This document shows, in pieces, positions 1 to 10,509 of a stretch of DNA of 64,000 nt. Each line of letters opens with the position of its first letter. Positions within the stretch are counted from its first letter, which is position 1. Location of the stretch: assembly GCA_029706075.1 (NCBI GenBank), contig JAINUG010000087.1, positions 1,674,001 through 1,738,000 of the forward strand, read 5' to 3'. A model generated the notes under the pieces. That model was not told the origin of the DNA and ran no database searches. It saw nothing but the letters and a program-made list of their open reading frames with translations. Both the position numbers and the translations under genes were made by a program. The DNA is from Aldrovandia affinis. Its lineage: Eukaryota > Chordata > Actinopteri > Notacanthiformes > Halosauridae.

Positions 1-644
1 GCCTCCGTTCCTTGGTGACATTGTTTTGATACAGCTGTGTAAGTGAGTGTTACTAATTTTACTCCTGTAAAAAGATTAGACAGTCGCAATAATTATGTCA
101 CCTTACATTCAAAGCAAGTGTACACCTTTACTTTAACGGGATGTTATGTAGTCTCCAGAACATTTTCAAAGGCATTTATGCATGTCCATAACCATTCATG
201 ATTGACATAACCTGTTATGCCCATTAGGCTTAAATTAGGTTGGTCAGGATTGGTGTTCATTTCTATGGCGTTTTATGTCAGTTGTAATCAGGATTATTTA
301 TGACTGCTGTTATGTATTACACTTCTAGATCTTCAGGTAACACATTATTGAGTCATGTACTGTACCAGATGGGTAAAGGGGTGGCCTTAAATTGGGATCA
401 GAGTTAGAACTACTGTTTAAAGTTGTTTCAGAGAGTGGTCAGATAATGTCCTGTTAATGAATACGATAACATTATATTACACAGGAAATTGTTAGGTAGC
501 TATCAAAAGCCACTTTAATGTACATCTCAATGTATAAATGTATGCAACTCTAAATAGTTAAAGTATATTTTAGCAGAGTTAAATCCTACTCCTTTTTGGC
601 CTCCGATTTTTCTCTGTGAGTTTCCGCTTAAAACATGGCAAATG
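1..644. other. No gene recognised
   Basis: AT-rich sequence with only short open frames. I see no domain, splice-bounded exon or known repeat in this stretch. Confidence 0.5.
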
Positions 645-1509
645 CATGTAACTGCCAAAATAAAGGAAACACTTGAGTGAATGAAGGGTTCTGGCAGCTC
701 TGTTATGGTGTGGGGTGCATTTTCCTGGCATTGTTTACATCCACTCAACCTCTTAGAGGGCCAGGTAAATGCCAGTAAATACAAAGCCATTCTGAGTGAT
801 CACCTTCATCCTATGGTGAAGCATTTTTATACTGATGGGAGTGGTCACTGAATGGTTTGAATAGCATGAAAACGATGTAAACCATATGACATGGACGTCT
901 CAGTCACCAGAGGGCCAAGAGGATGCAGGGATATATAGCAAAATGTTTTGAGTATAAATCAAAGGCGGTTGTATTGATGTTTTACAATGCCTTTTTCAGA
1001 CCTCACTTAGAGTACTGTGTGCAGTTCTGGGCACCACACTATAATAAAGATATAGAAGCTCTTGAATAAGGAACAAAGGCAACTAAATTGGTACCTGGTA
1101 TGAAAGGGAAGACATTCAATCTATCCAAGTTTAGCAAACAGAGCCTTAGGGAGGATTTGATTGAGGATCTTAACATTTTTAAAGGGATTAATAAACTACC
1201 AAAGATTTTTGAACAAAAGTTTGGTTAGCAGAACAAGAAGCCACAGGTGGAATTTAGTTAGAGGCAAATTCCACATAGATATCAGGAAGGTTTTTTTTTA
1301 GTTGTCAATGCCTGGAATAGCTTGCCAGGTCAGGTAGTTGAGGGAGATACACTTGGGGTATTTAAGTCCAGGCTTGGTGCAGTACTGGATATTCTTTAGA
1401 CTAGGAAACGACAAGCCTAGATGGGTCGAATGGCCTGTTCTCGTAATTATGCATTCTTATCTCAGTTCTGGAGGGGCACCTGAGACAGTGTTATTTTGGC
1501 AGTTACCTG
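645..1509 (+). mobile_element. Tc1-like transposon remnant, split by a LINE
   Basis: The left end is a degraded terminal repeat (TAACTGCCAAAATAAAGG at 649-666) and the right end is its inverse (TTTTGGCAGTTACCTG, ending 1509, followed by TA). Positions 670-905 translate to the middle of a Tc1-family DDE transposase, with a frame resembling VMVWGAFSWH and KYKAILSDH. The element resumes at about 1461 with a short internal piece before the right terminal repeat. The block 911-1460 is a LINE inserted into it. The transposase is truncated and contains stops, so it is inactive. Better-preserved relatives of the same family lie at 45205-45623, 46642-47165 and 58275-58826. Confidence 0.8.
911..1460 (+). 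mobile_element. 5'-truncated CR1-like LINE inside a Tc1 copy
   Basis: The sequence matches the 3' part of the better-preserved LINE at 50439-51375: the end of the reverse transcriptase frame (resembling NAFFRPHLEYCVQFWAP and the region after it), then a 3' UTR ending in an ATTCTTAT-type tail. It begins abruptly within the transposon and ends where transposon sequence resumes, as expected for a 5'-truncated target-primed insertion. It has internal stops and no start, so it is a dead copy. Confidence 0.75.
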
Positions 1510-1540
1510 TATGTCTGAATCAAGACTGTAGATTCAGTTT

Positions 1541-2776
1541 CGGCCTGTTTCTTAGATTAGTATCAAAATGCAAGCCAAAAGGTTTATACATTTTATTCAA
1601 TATTATATTTATAATGATGTACCCCTTCAATATTTCCACAAACAAATATTTTTAGCTTTCTACACTTTGACTCCTTGTGCCACACAAACCTGATTCCTTC
1701 TGTGAGTTGTAATAGACATGCAGACAGTTGGCCATTTTACAACTGAATAACATGTAAAGATAATTGATTGTCATAAAATAATAAGGATTCTACATTGTGT
1801 AAAATGATCCTTGGTATGTTTGTAGTTGTTTTTCATCACCTGACAGGGCTTTGAAAGTCTTTTTAACCAACCCACAGTTATTAGGGTGTCTAGCTACCCC
1901 CAACACAATGAAGAGAGCTTACCATTATGGATAACTATCCTGATGCCTGTCTTTGATGTGGGACAAATGGGCTGTTCCATTTGCAGCCAATTGAGATTTT
2001 CTTAATCCTTTTAACAGGCTCATATTTGTGATATCATCTACCACAATGGGGAAAAAAAACTGGTTTGCATTAAAACAGGTCTCTTTTAAAATAATAAAAA
2101 CTATGTTACACAATCTCTCAATCTAATAATGACAATTATTTAAAGTAAAGTCAACAAAGCTCATGCTGCCATATTAGACACAATTTAAGTAAAAAGGAAT
2201 CTATTGATGGTTGATTCTTACATGAAGTGGCTAAGTATATTAATTATGAAAAACAATGACATGTCCAGGACCATTATCCGTTTACAGGTAAGCTCTCTGT
2301 CTCCACAATATTTTGCACATGGGCCGTACCTGGGTTTATAACTCAAAACACTGTTTGACATTTTTTCTGTATTTCAAAATTAAAACAAAATGTTTGAATT
2401 GTGTGAAACACTCACATTAAACAATATTCTTAACATACAATCCAGATGCAGGGTATAGGGTCAGTGGAATGTGATGAAAATTGTGGGCAAAAAACAGTCA
2501 ACATTAAGTTTAGCTGATTCATCATATTTTAATCGCTGTCTTAATAAAACTTAATGGCAAAGGTTTTATTTTCTTATATAGGCTACCTTGCACTAGATGT
2601 TTCAAAAACACTGATAATTACATTTCTTTGAACATACTGTATGTGCTTAGTTGCCATTGTAGTGTAACATAAAGATTGTGTCTGCACCATCTGCAGATCA
2701 AATTAATTGAAGCTTGGGTAGACACAAAAATTGTAAAAATATATTTAAATATATTAATCATTAAAAAATCATTGAA
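1541..2776. other. No gene recognised
   Basis: AT-rich with short ORFs only. No repeat family or exon is identifiable by eye. Confidence 0.5.
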
Positions 2777-3150
2777 GGCCTCCCGCGTGTTCTACTGGTT
2801 TCAATGTCTGACGCTGGCCACAGCGACCGGGGTTAGATTCCCCGTTGCACCAGAGTCGGCTCTGGCCGGGAGTGCCACCGGGGCGGCAATTGGCTGTCCA
2901 CCCCAGGGAGGGGGGAGGGAAGCCGACACAGTGCGCTGCGCACATGAGTGGTTCTGGAGTGCCGGAATGACAGTCGACAGCACGAGTTCTGTCTCGGAGG
3001 AGGCAGCGCTTCACCATTGTCACTGCCGGTCACAGGGCTACGGCAGTGAACTACGAGGGAGGGGATTGAACTAAGCACAGCGGGAGTAATTGGCTACCAA
3101 ATTGGGAGAAAAACGGGAGAAAATCTGAAAAATAAATGTTAAAAAAATAA
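2777..3150 (+). mobile_element. tRNA-derived SINE (Glu-type head), copy 1
   Basis: The head resembles a tRNA gene with a degenerate A box (TGTTCTACTGG) and a B-box-like GGTTAGATTCC. The body contains the GTTGCACCAGAGTCGG and CCAGGGAGGGGGGAGGG blocks that recur in related copies. The 3' end is AATTGGCTACCAAATTGGGA followed by an A-rich tail. Related copies are at 10186-10505 (+), 39455-39760 (-), 40628-41030 (+) and 42925-43180 (-). The several ORFs across it are by-products of its GC-rich body, not genes. Confidence 0.8.
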
Positions 3151-3689
3151 AATAATTTAAGACACATACGATACATGTATTAAGATACATGAATAATCAT
3201 GAGAGTTCGCCTTACCCCAACAGCAAAAATATGCACTGCCACCATTAAAGCAAATGATTTTCCTCAACTTAGTATGAAACAGCCATCATTTATAGAATTC
3301 AGCTCTGGCCCTCAGCCTCAGTGTGGTTTAAAGCAGTACTCCACCCTCCTACCATACCGGTATATCTTTTAGGAGACAATCCAGGGGTATGTGTACAGCT
3401 GGGCTCCCAATAAAGTTCCAAACGGATTGAGATCCAGGCAATTCTTCAGTGATGCAGCATTCACCATGAGCAAGCAACACAGTGAAAATGGATCTTTGGA
3501 ACACTTTTTAATTACTTTAGTCTGAATGGGAGCCTGAAGGGTCCGCACCCTAGGGTGTACCGTATGAAAGGGCAGACTCACTCCAGTCTGACCATAATGC
3601 TCTTCACCCTTAACTTTGAGTAGCAGATTTAAACATACATTACTTTTTCTTTCCTCTGTGTTAGGAGTTACGACTGATTCGTTATTTAT
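3151..3689. other. No gene recognised
   Basis: Mixed-composition sequence. A 70-codon minus-strand frame at 3369-3581 has no recognisable domain. It may be degraded transposon sequence adjoining the Tc1 remnant to its right. Confidence 0.4.
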
Positions 3690-4200
3690 TTTTTATAAAG
3701 ACTCCACGCGTGAGAAACTAAAAATAGGTCAGAGAAGGGCGAGACCACAAGGAAGCAGAAATCGAGATTTGTCAGACCAGGCAACGTTTTTCCAATCTTT
3801 ACCTGTCCAGTTTTGGTGCCCAGTGTAGCCACTTTCCTGTTCTTAGCTGACAGGAGTGGAGCCCGGTGGGGTCTTCTGCTGCTGTAGCCCATTCACTTCA
3901 AGGTTCGACCTGTTGTGCGTTCAGAGATGCTCTTCTGTATACCACTGTTGTAACACGTGATTATTTGAGTTACTGTTGCCTTCATATCAGCTTGAACCAG
4001 TCTGGCCATTCTCCTCTGACCTCTCTCATTAACAAGGCATTTTTGCCCACAGAACTGCCGCTCACTGGATGTTTTTTGTTTTTCGCACCATTCTCTGTAA
4101 ACTCCCATCAGATCAGCAGTTTCTGAGATACTCATCTCAGAACAATCATTCCACGGTCAAAGTCACTTAGATCACATTTCTTCCCCATTCAGATTTTTGG
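3690..4200 (-). mobile_element. Tc1-like transposase 5' fragment
   Basis: The minus strand encodes the N-terminal part of a Tc1-family transposase. The frame at 4135-3893 opens with a helix-turn-helix DNA-binding region (SISETADLMGVYREW, then SSERQFCGQKCLV and QRRMARLVQADMKATVTQI). A second frame at 3892-3686 continues it (MGYSSRRPHRAPLLSAKNR). The catalytic DDE region is missing, and the sequence left of about 3690 is not alignable by eye. This is a separate Tc1 subfamily from the one at 645-1509. Confidence 0.8.
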
Positions 4201-4269
4201 TCTGAACAACAACTGAACCTCTGGGTCATTTGGAGACATTTATTTTTGCAGAAAATGAATTTAAGTCCG

Positions 4270-5270
4270 ATAATTAATCACTTAATTATGCAAACATAGA
4301 GAAAACAGACATGCCAAATTCAAAAGGGCTGTTTATTACTTTAGCGGGTCCCTATTAATAAAACATTTATAGATTGTTATTTAAAAATATGTAGCATGTA
4401 CTTTTAAGTACACTTAATACGTTTCCCAGGTCAGTGAAATTTATGTGAAATGAAAAGATTTATCACAATATATTTTATTTCATATTACAATATGTGTTTG
4501 TACTGTATGCATATACACTCATAGATCTATGGATGTATATATGTATTTGATAGCTACTTTTAAGAAAATTGTCACTAAAGTTTCTCAACACTTGTGTGAT
4601 GTTCAATAACAATATGTACACTGTAATGTATTTCTTTGGATTGTTTAATGGTAACTTGTACAGTTTTGCCACGTGTTTTTGAACCTACTTTGTACGCAAT
4701 TTGCTGCCTTTGTGAACATTATGGGGAAATGATTTGTTCTATTTTAAATGTATATTGCACTATTCTACACAGGACATTCTGAGTCCTGCTTCTTGATGTG
4801 AATTGTACGCATATTTGTCACAAAAATATTGAGCAGAATCAAGAGCAGTCATAACGTTATAAAGTGTACAGTTTGTGATAACTTTTGTAACAGGTAAGCA
4901 TTTGAGATATGATTTTAATGTTCCCGTTTCTTATGTATTTTAATGAGAGAATCTAAATAAAACTTGAGAGTTAAGATTTACATCCAGCTCACTCCTTATG
5001 CAGAGTATTGTGTTTTTACTGTCTGAAGATCTGTATCACCATCATGATGATGCAAGAACATTTCATCAGGATACAACTACATTTTAACATTATAGTGGCT
5101 GAAGCATACCGTATAATATTGATTCCTAAAACAAAGAAACAAAACAAACGTCATATAAATACCATGATCTCAAGGCAGGTCTTGGATTACGTAATAAATC
5201 TTTTGCTGGATTCATTCAAATCATTATTAATGAATTTGCCTCAAGTTGTTTTGATGCTGACAGACTGATT
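4270..5270. other. No gene recognised
   Basis: Very AT-rich. Only low-complexity ORFs, with no repeat family identifiable by eye. Confidence 0.5.
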
Positions 5271-5274
5271 CACC

Positions 5275-5990
5275 ATAGCTATAGGTACTTTTCAAAATAA
5301 GTGTCCTTCCAACACCGAACACACCACTGGTGGGCATGGCCGAAACTCTAAATTGTGTTCTTATCTGACCATAACACCTGGTTCCATTCAAAGTTTGGCA
5401 TTGGATTAGTGAAATGTGGTGGTGAATTATGGGGTTGTTTTTCACTTCCTTGGTCCTGGGACTCTTGTTGAGGTAGATGGAATCATGTACATTTTTTGAA
5501 GACATTTTGTCCAAAGATCTGGTTCCTGGTTCCCATTGCCAGGTATCTGAAACTTGGCTGCAATGGATCTTTCAGCAAGACAGTGATCCCAAGCTTACCT
5601 GAAAATCAAGAAATGGTTAACTGACCACAAAAGTAATGCTTTGCAATGGCAATCTCCAGACCTGAACTCAATTGAAAATGTGTGGTGTGAATTGAAGAGG
5701 GAAGTCCACAAGTGCAGACCAATCTGAAGGATCTTGAAGGATTCTGTATGGAGGATTGGTCAATGATCCCTCCAATCTGTTCACCAATTTCATAAAACAT
5801 TATCGAAGATGACTCAGTAGTGTTATCCTTGCAAGGAGAGGGTGCACAAAGTACTGAGAAAGCAGGGGTGTGAATAATTGTGACATCTTTTTGGGGAAAA
5901 GAATATTACCTATTAAACAAAATATTTTTCTCTGAGCAATTGTATTAGTATACAATAATAGACCTCTGTCCAGATCAAATCTTTGTTTTC
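5275..5990 (+). mobile_element. Tc1-like transposon remnant (catalytic half)
   Basis: The plus strand, read across frames, gives the C-terminal half of a Tc1-like transposase: a VMVWGCFS-like stretch near 5425, then KKWLTDHKSNALQWQSPDL, then SIENVWCELKREV near 5670-5705. The SPDL-N-IEN-W block is the usual region before the third catalytic acidic residue. The 3' non-coding end (TGTGAATAATTGTGACATC near 5870) is typical of these elements. Many stops and frameshifts show it is dead. Confidence 0.75.
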
Positions 5991-5999
5991 TTACTTTTT

Positions 6000-6540
6000 T
6001 ATGCTGTTTACCCTTTTTCTACATTTGGAATGCTCAATCATGCTTTAAGCTGTACCCGCTGCAACCTCCACTGTCAATTAGGAGAGCCTAGACAAGCACA
6101 TGCTCTCCTTCAAAACACACGATGTCAGCCATTGCTTCCTTTCACACCACAGTCTACAAGTTAAACTTGCACAGACATGAGCCTGGGGAAGACACTTCAT
6201 ATGCAGCTTCATACCGGCAGACTGTGGCCAATTATGTGTTGCCAATTATGTGTTGCCCCGTGGGCCTGCCGACCACAGTTGGCACTGGCATGGTCTGGAT
6301 TCGATACCAGACCATGGGGCTCATCCACACACTAGAACAGTGCCTGAACAGGATGCAGACCGTGGGGTACATCCACAAACTAGAACAGTGCCTTAACAGG
6401 ATGAGCCTCCCAACAGCCCATCCAGATCAAATCTTGACTATACCAGTGTTGATTGTGGCCAAGAGTTCCATGGATGGGGTTTGTGGGTAAAATGCAGCTT
6501 TGCCTTGTTCAACATGAAGTTTCACTGTCCCATACTGGGA
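6000..6540. repeat. Unclassified repeat with a 48-bp tandem duplication
   Basis: Positions 6310-6357 and 6358-6405 are two copies of a 48-bp unit containing CTAGAACAGTGCC. The surrounding sequence shares blocks such as GTCAGCCA-TGCTTC and GACCACAGTTGGCACTGGCA with 20060-20460, so both belong to a common interspersed repeat I cannot name. Confidence 0.5.
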
Positions 6541-6915
6541 AGTGGGGCGGCACGGTGGTGCAGTGGATAGCGCTGTCGCCTCACAGCAAGAAGGTCTCGG
6601 GTTCGAATCCAGGCCGGGGGCCTTTCTGTGCGGAGTTTGCATGTTCTCCCCGTGTCCGCATGGGTTTCCTCCGGGTACTCCGGTTTCCTCCCACAGTCCA
6701 AAGACATGCACGTTAGGCTAATTGGAGCGTCTAAATTGCCCGTAGGTATGAGTGTGTGAGTGAATGGTGTGTGTGCCCTGCGATGGATTGGAGACCTGTC
6801 CAGGGTGTATTCCTGCCTCTCGCCCGGAACGCATGCTGGGATAGGCTCCAGCCCCCCGCGACCCTGACCAGGAATAAGCGGCTTAGATAATGGATGGATG
6901 GATGGATGGATGGAT
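6541..6915 (+). mobile_element. tRNA-derived SINE with GGAT tail
   Basis: The head contains a perfect A-box match (TGGTGCAGTGG) and a B-box (GGGTTCGAATCC), the internal RNA polymerase III promoter of a tRNA-derived SINE. The body contains GCATGTTCTCCCCGTGTCCG and GGCTCCAGCCCCCCGCGACC, and it ends in a GGAT microsatellite (6893-6915). 3' fragments of the same family are at 44274-44412 and 53912-54030. Confidence 0.85.
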
Positions 6916-6919
6916 ACTG

Positions 6920-7664
6920 GGAAGTGGCCATGATTCAGCTAATGTCGGTCTCTGGCATGAATGGCCACCTTTCTCAATAAAAGGGGCTACAGAGTAAAAC
7001 AGTTTTCCTTCCATTTCGCAATTTTAAACCTATTAAACATTGACTCATCACCTTACTTCAGCTTTTAGATTTTAGACCAACACTAATATTTAGAATTTAG
7101 CGCTGTGGCCTCAAAAGTTGTGGATATATGAATCTGTGACTCGTCCAAATGCGTCAAGGCGTGAGTGGGTGAATGGTCTCGGAGAAGGGGTGAGTCACAG
7201 CCTTCGTGTGCGGTGCGGACGTGCGGAACAGGGAAAAGTCACTGGTGCCATGCTCGCAGACAGCGCCCACGTTCCCGATGTCACAAACGATTACCTGATT
7301 GCCCCGGCCCATGGCTGTCCCTGCTGTCTTCCGTCGTCCTGAGTGAGTTAATCTGGCGGCAGATGGCATCAGGGCAATTCTGCAATTATGTCACTACAGT
7401 TACGCCGGTGGCTGATTTCCTGTGGCAGATGCAGAAGGTTAGGATTCCTGCTTCACATCATGAAGCTGAAAATTGAGCCAGAATGTACTCCTAACAGACT
7501 AATGTGTCTGAGGACTGAGCTTAAGTGAATGCTATACTCATTTCATATTGGCATTTAATGACTGCAGTATGGCATATGATTTATACATACAAACAATTCA
7601 AAGCATATAGTTAATTGAAATTGGCATGGGGACAGATTAATCTGTAATCTTGGCCAATGAACAT
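6920..7664. other. No gene recognised
   Basis: A moderately GC-rich patch at 7150-7350 gives overlapping ORFs on both strands, none with a recognisable domain. Confidence 0.45.
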
Positions 7665-8003
7665 AGCAAACAGAGATTAAGGCGGATTTGATTGAGGGTT
7701 TTAAATTCATAAAAAGGGATTAACAACGTGAACTACCAAAGATTTGTTTAGATTCGGTTAGCAGAGCAAGAGGGAACAGGTGGAAATTAGTTAAAGGTAA
7801 ATAGGTAAAAAAGGTAAGTAAAATGATTTTTTACACAGAGAGGTTTCAATGCCTGGAACAGCTTGCCAGGTCAGGTAGCTGAGGCAGAAACACTTGAGTT
7901 CAGGTTTGATGCAGTACTGGATGTTCTTTTGAGTGGGAAATAATGAGCCTAGATGGGTCAAACATCCTGTCCTCGTCATTATGTATTCTTATGTTCTTAT
8001 ATT
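7665..8003 (+). mobile_element. 5'-truncated CR1-like LINE, 3' end
   Basis: Homologous by eye to 51060-51375. It includes GGCGGATTTGATTGAGG, CAATGCCTGGAACAGCTTGC and the terminal TTATGTATTCTTATGTTCTT tail. It keeps only the last codons of the reverse transcriptase plus the 3' UTR. Confidence 0.8.
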
Positions 8004-8384
8004 TGCCAATGTATGTTAATAGACCTGACATTATCAAATGTCCTGGACATGAAAATAACTCCAGAAGATAAATGTACTTCAAAAAGAGTAAGGCCTCAAT
8101 CTAACCACCATGCACTGTTAAAGGAATTTCAAGAAAATTATCCTTTTTTCAATATTTACATTAATTGATTTGAGCTCATACTGAAGATAACTGAGCCTCT
8201 CAAGCCTGCAGTCTCTCGTAATGGACAGATTATGTATTATTACAGATTCAACAGACAGAATGACAAAAAGGTTTTGTACTTTTTATAAACTTTTAAATAG
8301 TTTTTTCTAAGTATTTGTGGTTGCTCTCATTATGTAATTCACAGGTGCTTGTGTTTTGTTTTGTTTTATTATTTGATATTTTGC
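8004..8384. other. No gene recognised
   Basis: AT-rich sequence between two LINE fragments. Nothing identifiable. Confidence 0.4.
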
Positions 8385-8610
8385 TTTATTGACTGGATGT
8401 AACTTTACTAATTTGTTTGTGCATGTATTTTGTTTGTTTTTATTTTTTGATCAATTATTTTCTGTAATTTATTGGAGACAGGTGTTGGAAATTAGACTTT
8501 GGCTCTAAACACAAACAAGGCAATGCATCTGATGCTGATGTTTTTCATATTGAAATAATTATTTTGCTATGTCCCTGACGTATAAACAAACAAATAAATA
8601 AATATATGAT
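8385..8610 (+). mobile_element. LINE 3' UTR fragment, probably L1/Tx1-like
   Basis: Shares TTTGTGCATGTATTTTGTTT, a GGAGACAGGTGTTGGAAATT-like block, GCTATGTCCCTGAC and an ATAAATAAATA tail with 24085-24245. At that second locus the tail follows an L1-type endonuclease start, which suggests this is the 3' UTR of the same LINE family. Confidence 0.5.
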
Positions 8611-9020
8611 GCATATTTTTACGTAAACTGTGCGTAAGCTCTATTCCGCGCTGATTTGGGGATTCATCACATTTTTACTTGACGTGGAAAAGTGTTTACC
8701 TTTACATACACTTCAGACCATGCGTGCGCGCCTAGTGGCATAAAAGTTGTATAAAAGGTGGTTCTGGGTGTTAGCGCATGTTTCACAGCTGATTGGACTT
8801 CTTCACACATGATGATGAATGGCTCATAAATAGACCATCATATAAGGGTTTATGCGTATGTGTGGCGTGTGCAACTGTGATAAATCTATTTTTCTCATGT
8901 ATACACAGAATTATGGTTTTCAGTTTACGCTCAAATTTAGGATGACATTTACGCCAGGTTTAATAAGAACATGAGGAAACATATTGCTGAAACGGAATCT
9001 ACAGTTTTGATTCAGAGATA

Positions 9021-9352
9021 CAGGTAACTGCCAAAATAACACTGTCTCAGGTGCCTCTCCAGAACTGAGATAAGAATACATAATTACGAGAACAAGCCAT
9101 TTGGCCCATCTAGGCTCTTCATTTCCTAGTCTAAAGAATATCCAGTACTGCATCAAGCCTGGACTTGAATGTCCAAGTGTTTCTGACTCCACTACCTGAC
9201 CTGGCAAGCTGTAATACTTCCTGATATCCGTGGAATTTACCTAACTGATTTCCACCTGTGTCCTCTTGTTCTGCTAACCAAACTCATCTTAAAAAATATT
9301 TGGTAGTTCACTTTCTTAATCCCTTTTATGAATTTTAGCAATCAAATCCCAC
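9021..9352 (-). mobile_element. LINE plus Tc1-end composite, second copy
   Basis: On the minus strand, a 5'-truncated CR1-like LINE (9352 down to about 9070) is joined to the same Tc1 end (9069 down to 9021) seen at 1461-1509. The two loci also share about 30 bp beyond the Tc1 end (8988-9020 here, 1510-1540 there). The junction TTCTTATCTCAGTTCTGGAG is common to both loci, so one derives from the other or both derive from a common composite. Confidence 0.75.
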
Positions 9353-9359
9353 AAAATTT

Positions 9360-10185
9360 CCTGAAGGTAACTGGGGGGTGATTCATGCCAAGTGAATTAC
9401 AGCATAAAAAACACACAGCACATCTTTACTAAATGTTAAAAAATAGACATATGCATATCTGTAAAAGAAGGAAGCTTAATATATGGCCCTACTAACTCTG
9501 GGATCAGAAGGTCTAAAAGGAGCATCAGTTGTCGACAGCCTCCATTGAAATAAGTGCACTGAAGTGCATCCATTTGTAGCTTCGGAAACCTTTAAATGTA
9601 CGCCGCATCAAAGTAAGGCCCATCACAAATAGAGTGGGCTTTGATCTAGTCTTTTTGTTTCTGTTCATTTCATGCCCCCTTTCTATGAATACAAAACAGC
9701 ATCTGCGGCCTCGACATCTTAGAGGCACTGAGAATTTAGGGACGCTGGCTTCTCAGTGCAGAGGAGTGATAGTCACATTGAAGCCAAAGAGACGTGCAAC
9801 TTGCTTCTGGCTTGATGTCAAACTGCAATCATCCCCTTAGATCTTGGCGTGGTGTATTTTGCATCCATCAGTCTGGGTAACACTAAATCGACCAGGTTTC
9901 TTACTGCCCAAATCTTTCCTAAAGATCTGACCTTTGATTGGTTAACTTGGTGCCACATTATTTACCGACCTGATTCTACTTGCCTAATTGATTTAACTAA
10001 TACCTAACTTGATTCACTTATTTTTGCACCTTCACTAATTATTTTTTCACTATTTTTATTCTACTATATGCACAATTTCCTATAAAAATGTATGAAATTG
10101 GTAAATAGACCCTTTATTTCAGTTAAGAAAAGACAGGTTCTGATTAAATAAGGATTTCATGGTAAAACCTCGAGATTCCCAGGGG
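9360..10185. other. No gene recognised
   Basis: No repeat or exon identified. Two ORFs of about 67 codons on opposite strands (9525-9840) overlap and look like chance frames. Confidence 0.45.
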
Positions 10186-10505
10186 CCTCCCGGGTGGTCT
10201 AGTGGTTACAATGTTCGACGCTGGCCACTTCAATTCCACTGGCCGCACCAGAGTCGGTTCTGGCCGGGAGTGCCACCAGGGGGTGTCAATTGGCTGTCTG
10301 CCCCAGGGAAGGGGGGAGGGAAGCCGACAGGAAGTTTACTGCATACAGGAGTGGTTCTAGAGTACCAGAGTTACAGTTGACAGCTTGGCGAGTGCCGTCT
10401 CACAATACGAGAGGGGGATTGACATGAAAAATAGAGGGTGTAATTGGCTACTAAATTGGGAGAAAATAGGATAAAATCAGAAACAAATTCTTAAAAAAAA
10501 ACAAA
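10186..10505 (+). mobile_element. tRNA-Glu-like SINE, copy 2
   Basis: The head GGTGGTCTAGTGGTTA matches the 5' part of vertebrate tRNA-Glu and contains a perfect A box (TGGTCTAGTGG). The body and 3' end are those of copy 1 at 2777, with GTAATTGGCTACTAAATTGG near the end and an A-rich tail. Confidence 0.85.
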
Positions 10506-10509
10506 TTCT

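Noticed and set aside
2769-3078. Four overlapping ORFs on both strands
   Set aside because: They result from the GC-rich body of a tRNA-derived SINE.
10186-10260. Functional tRNA-Glu gene
   Set aside because: The 5' part resembles tRNA-Glu, but the B box is degraded, acceptor pairing is absent and the sequence continues into a SINE body.
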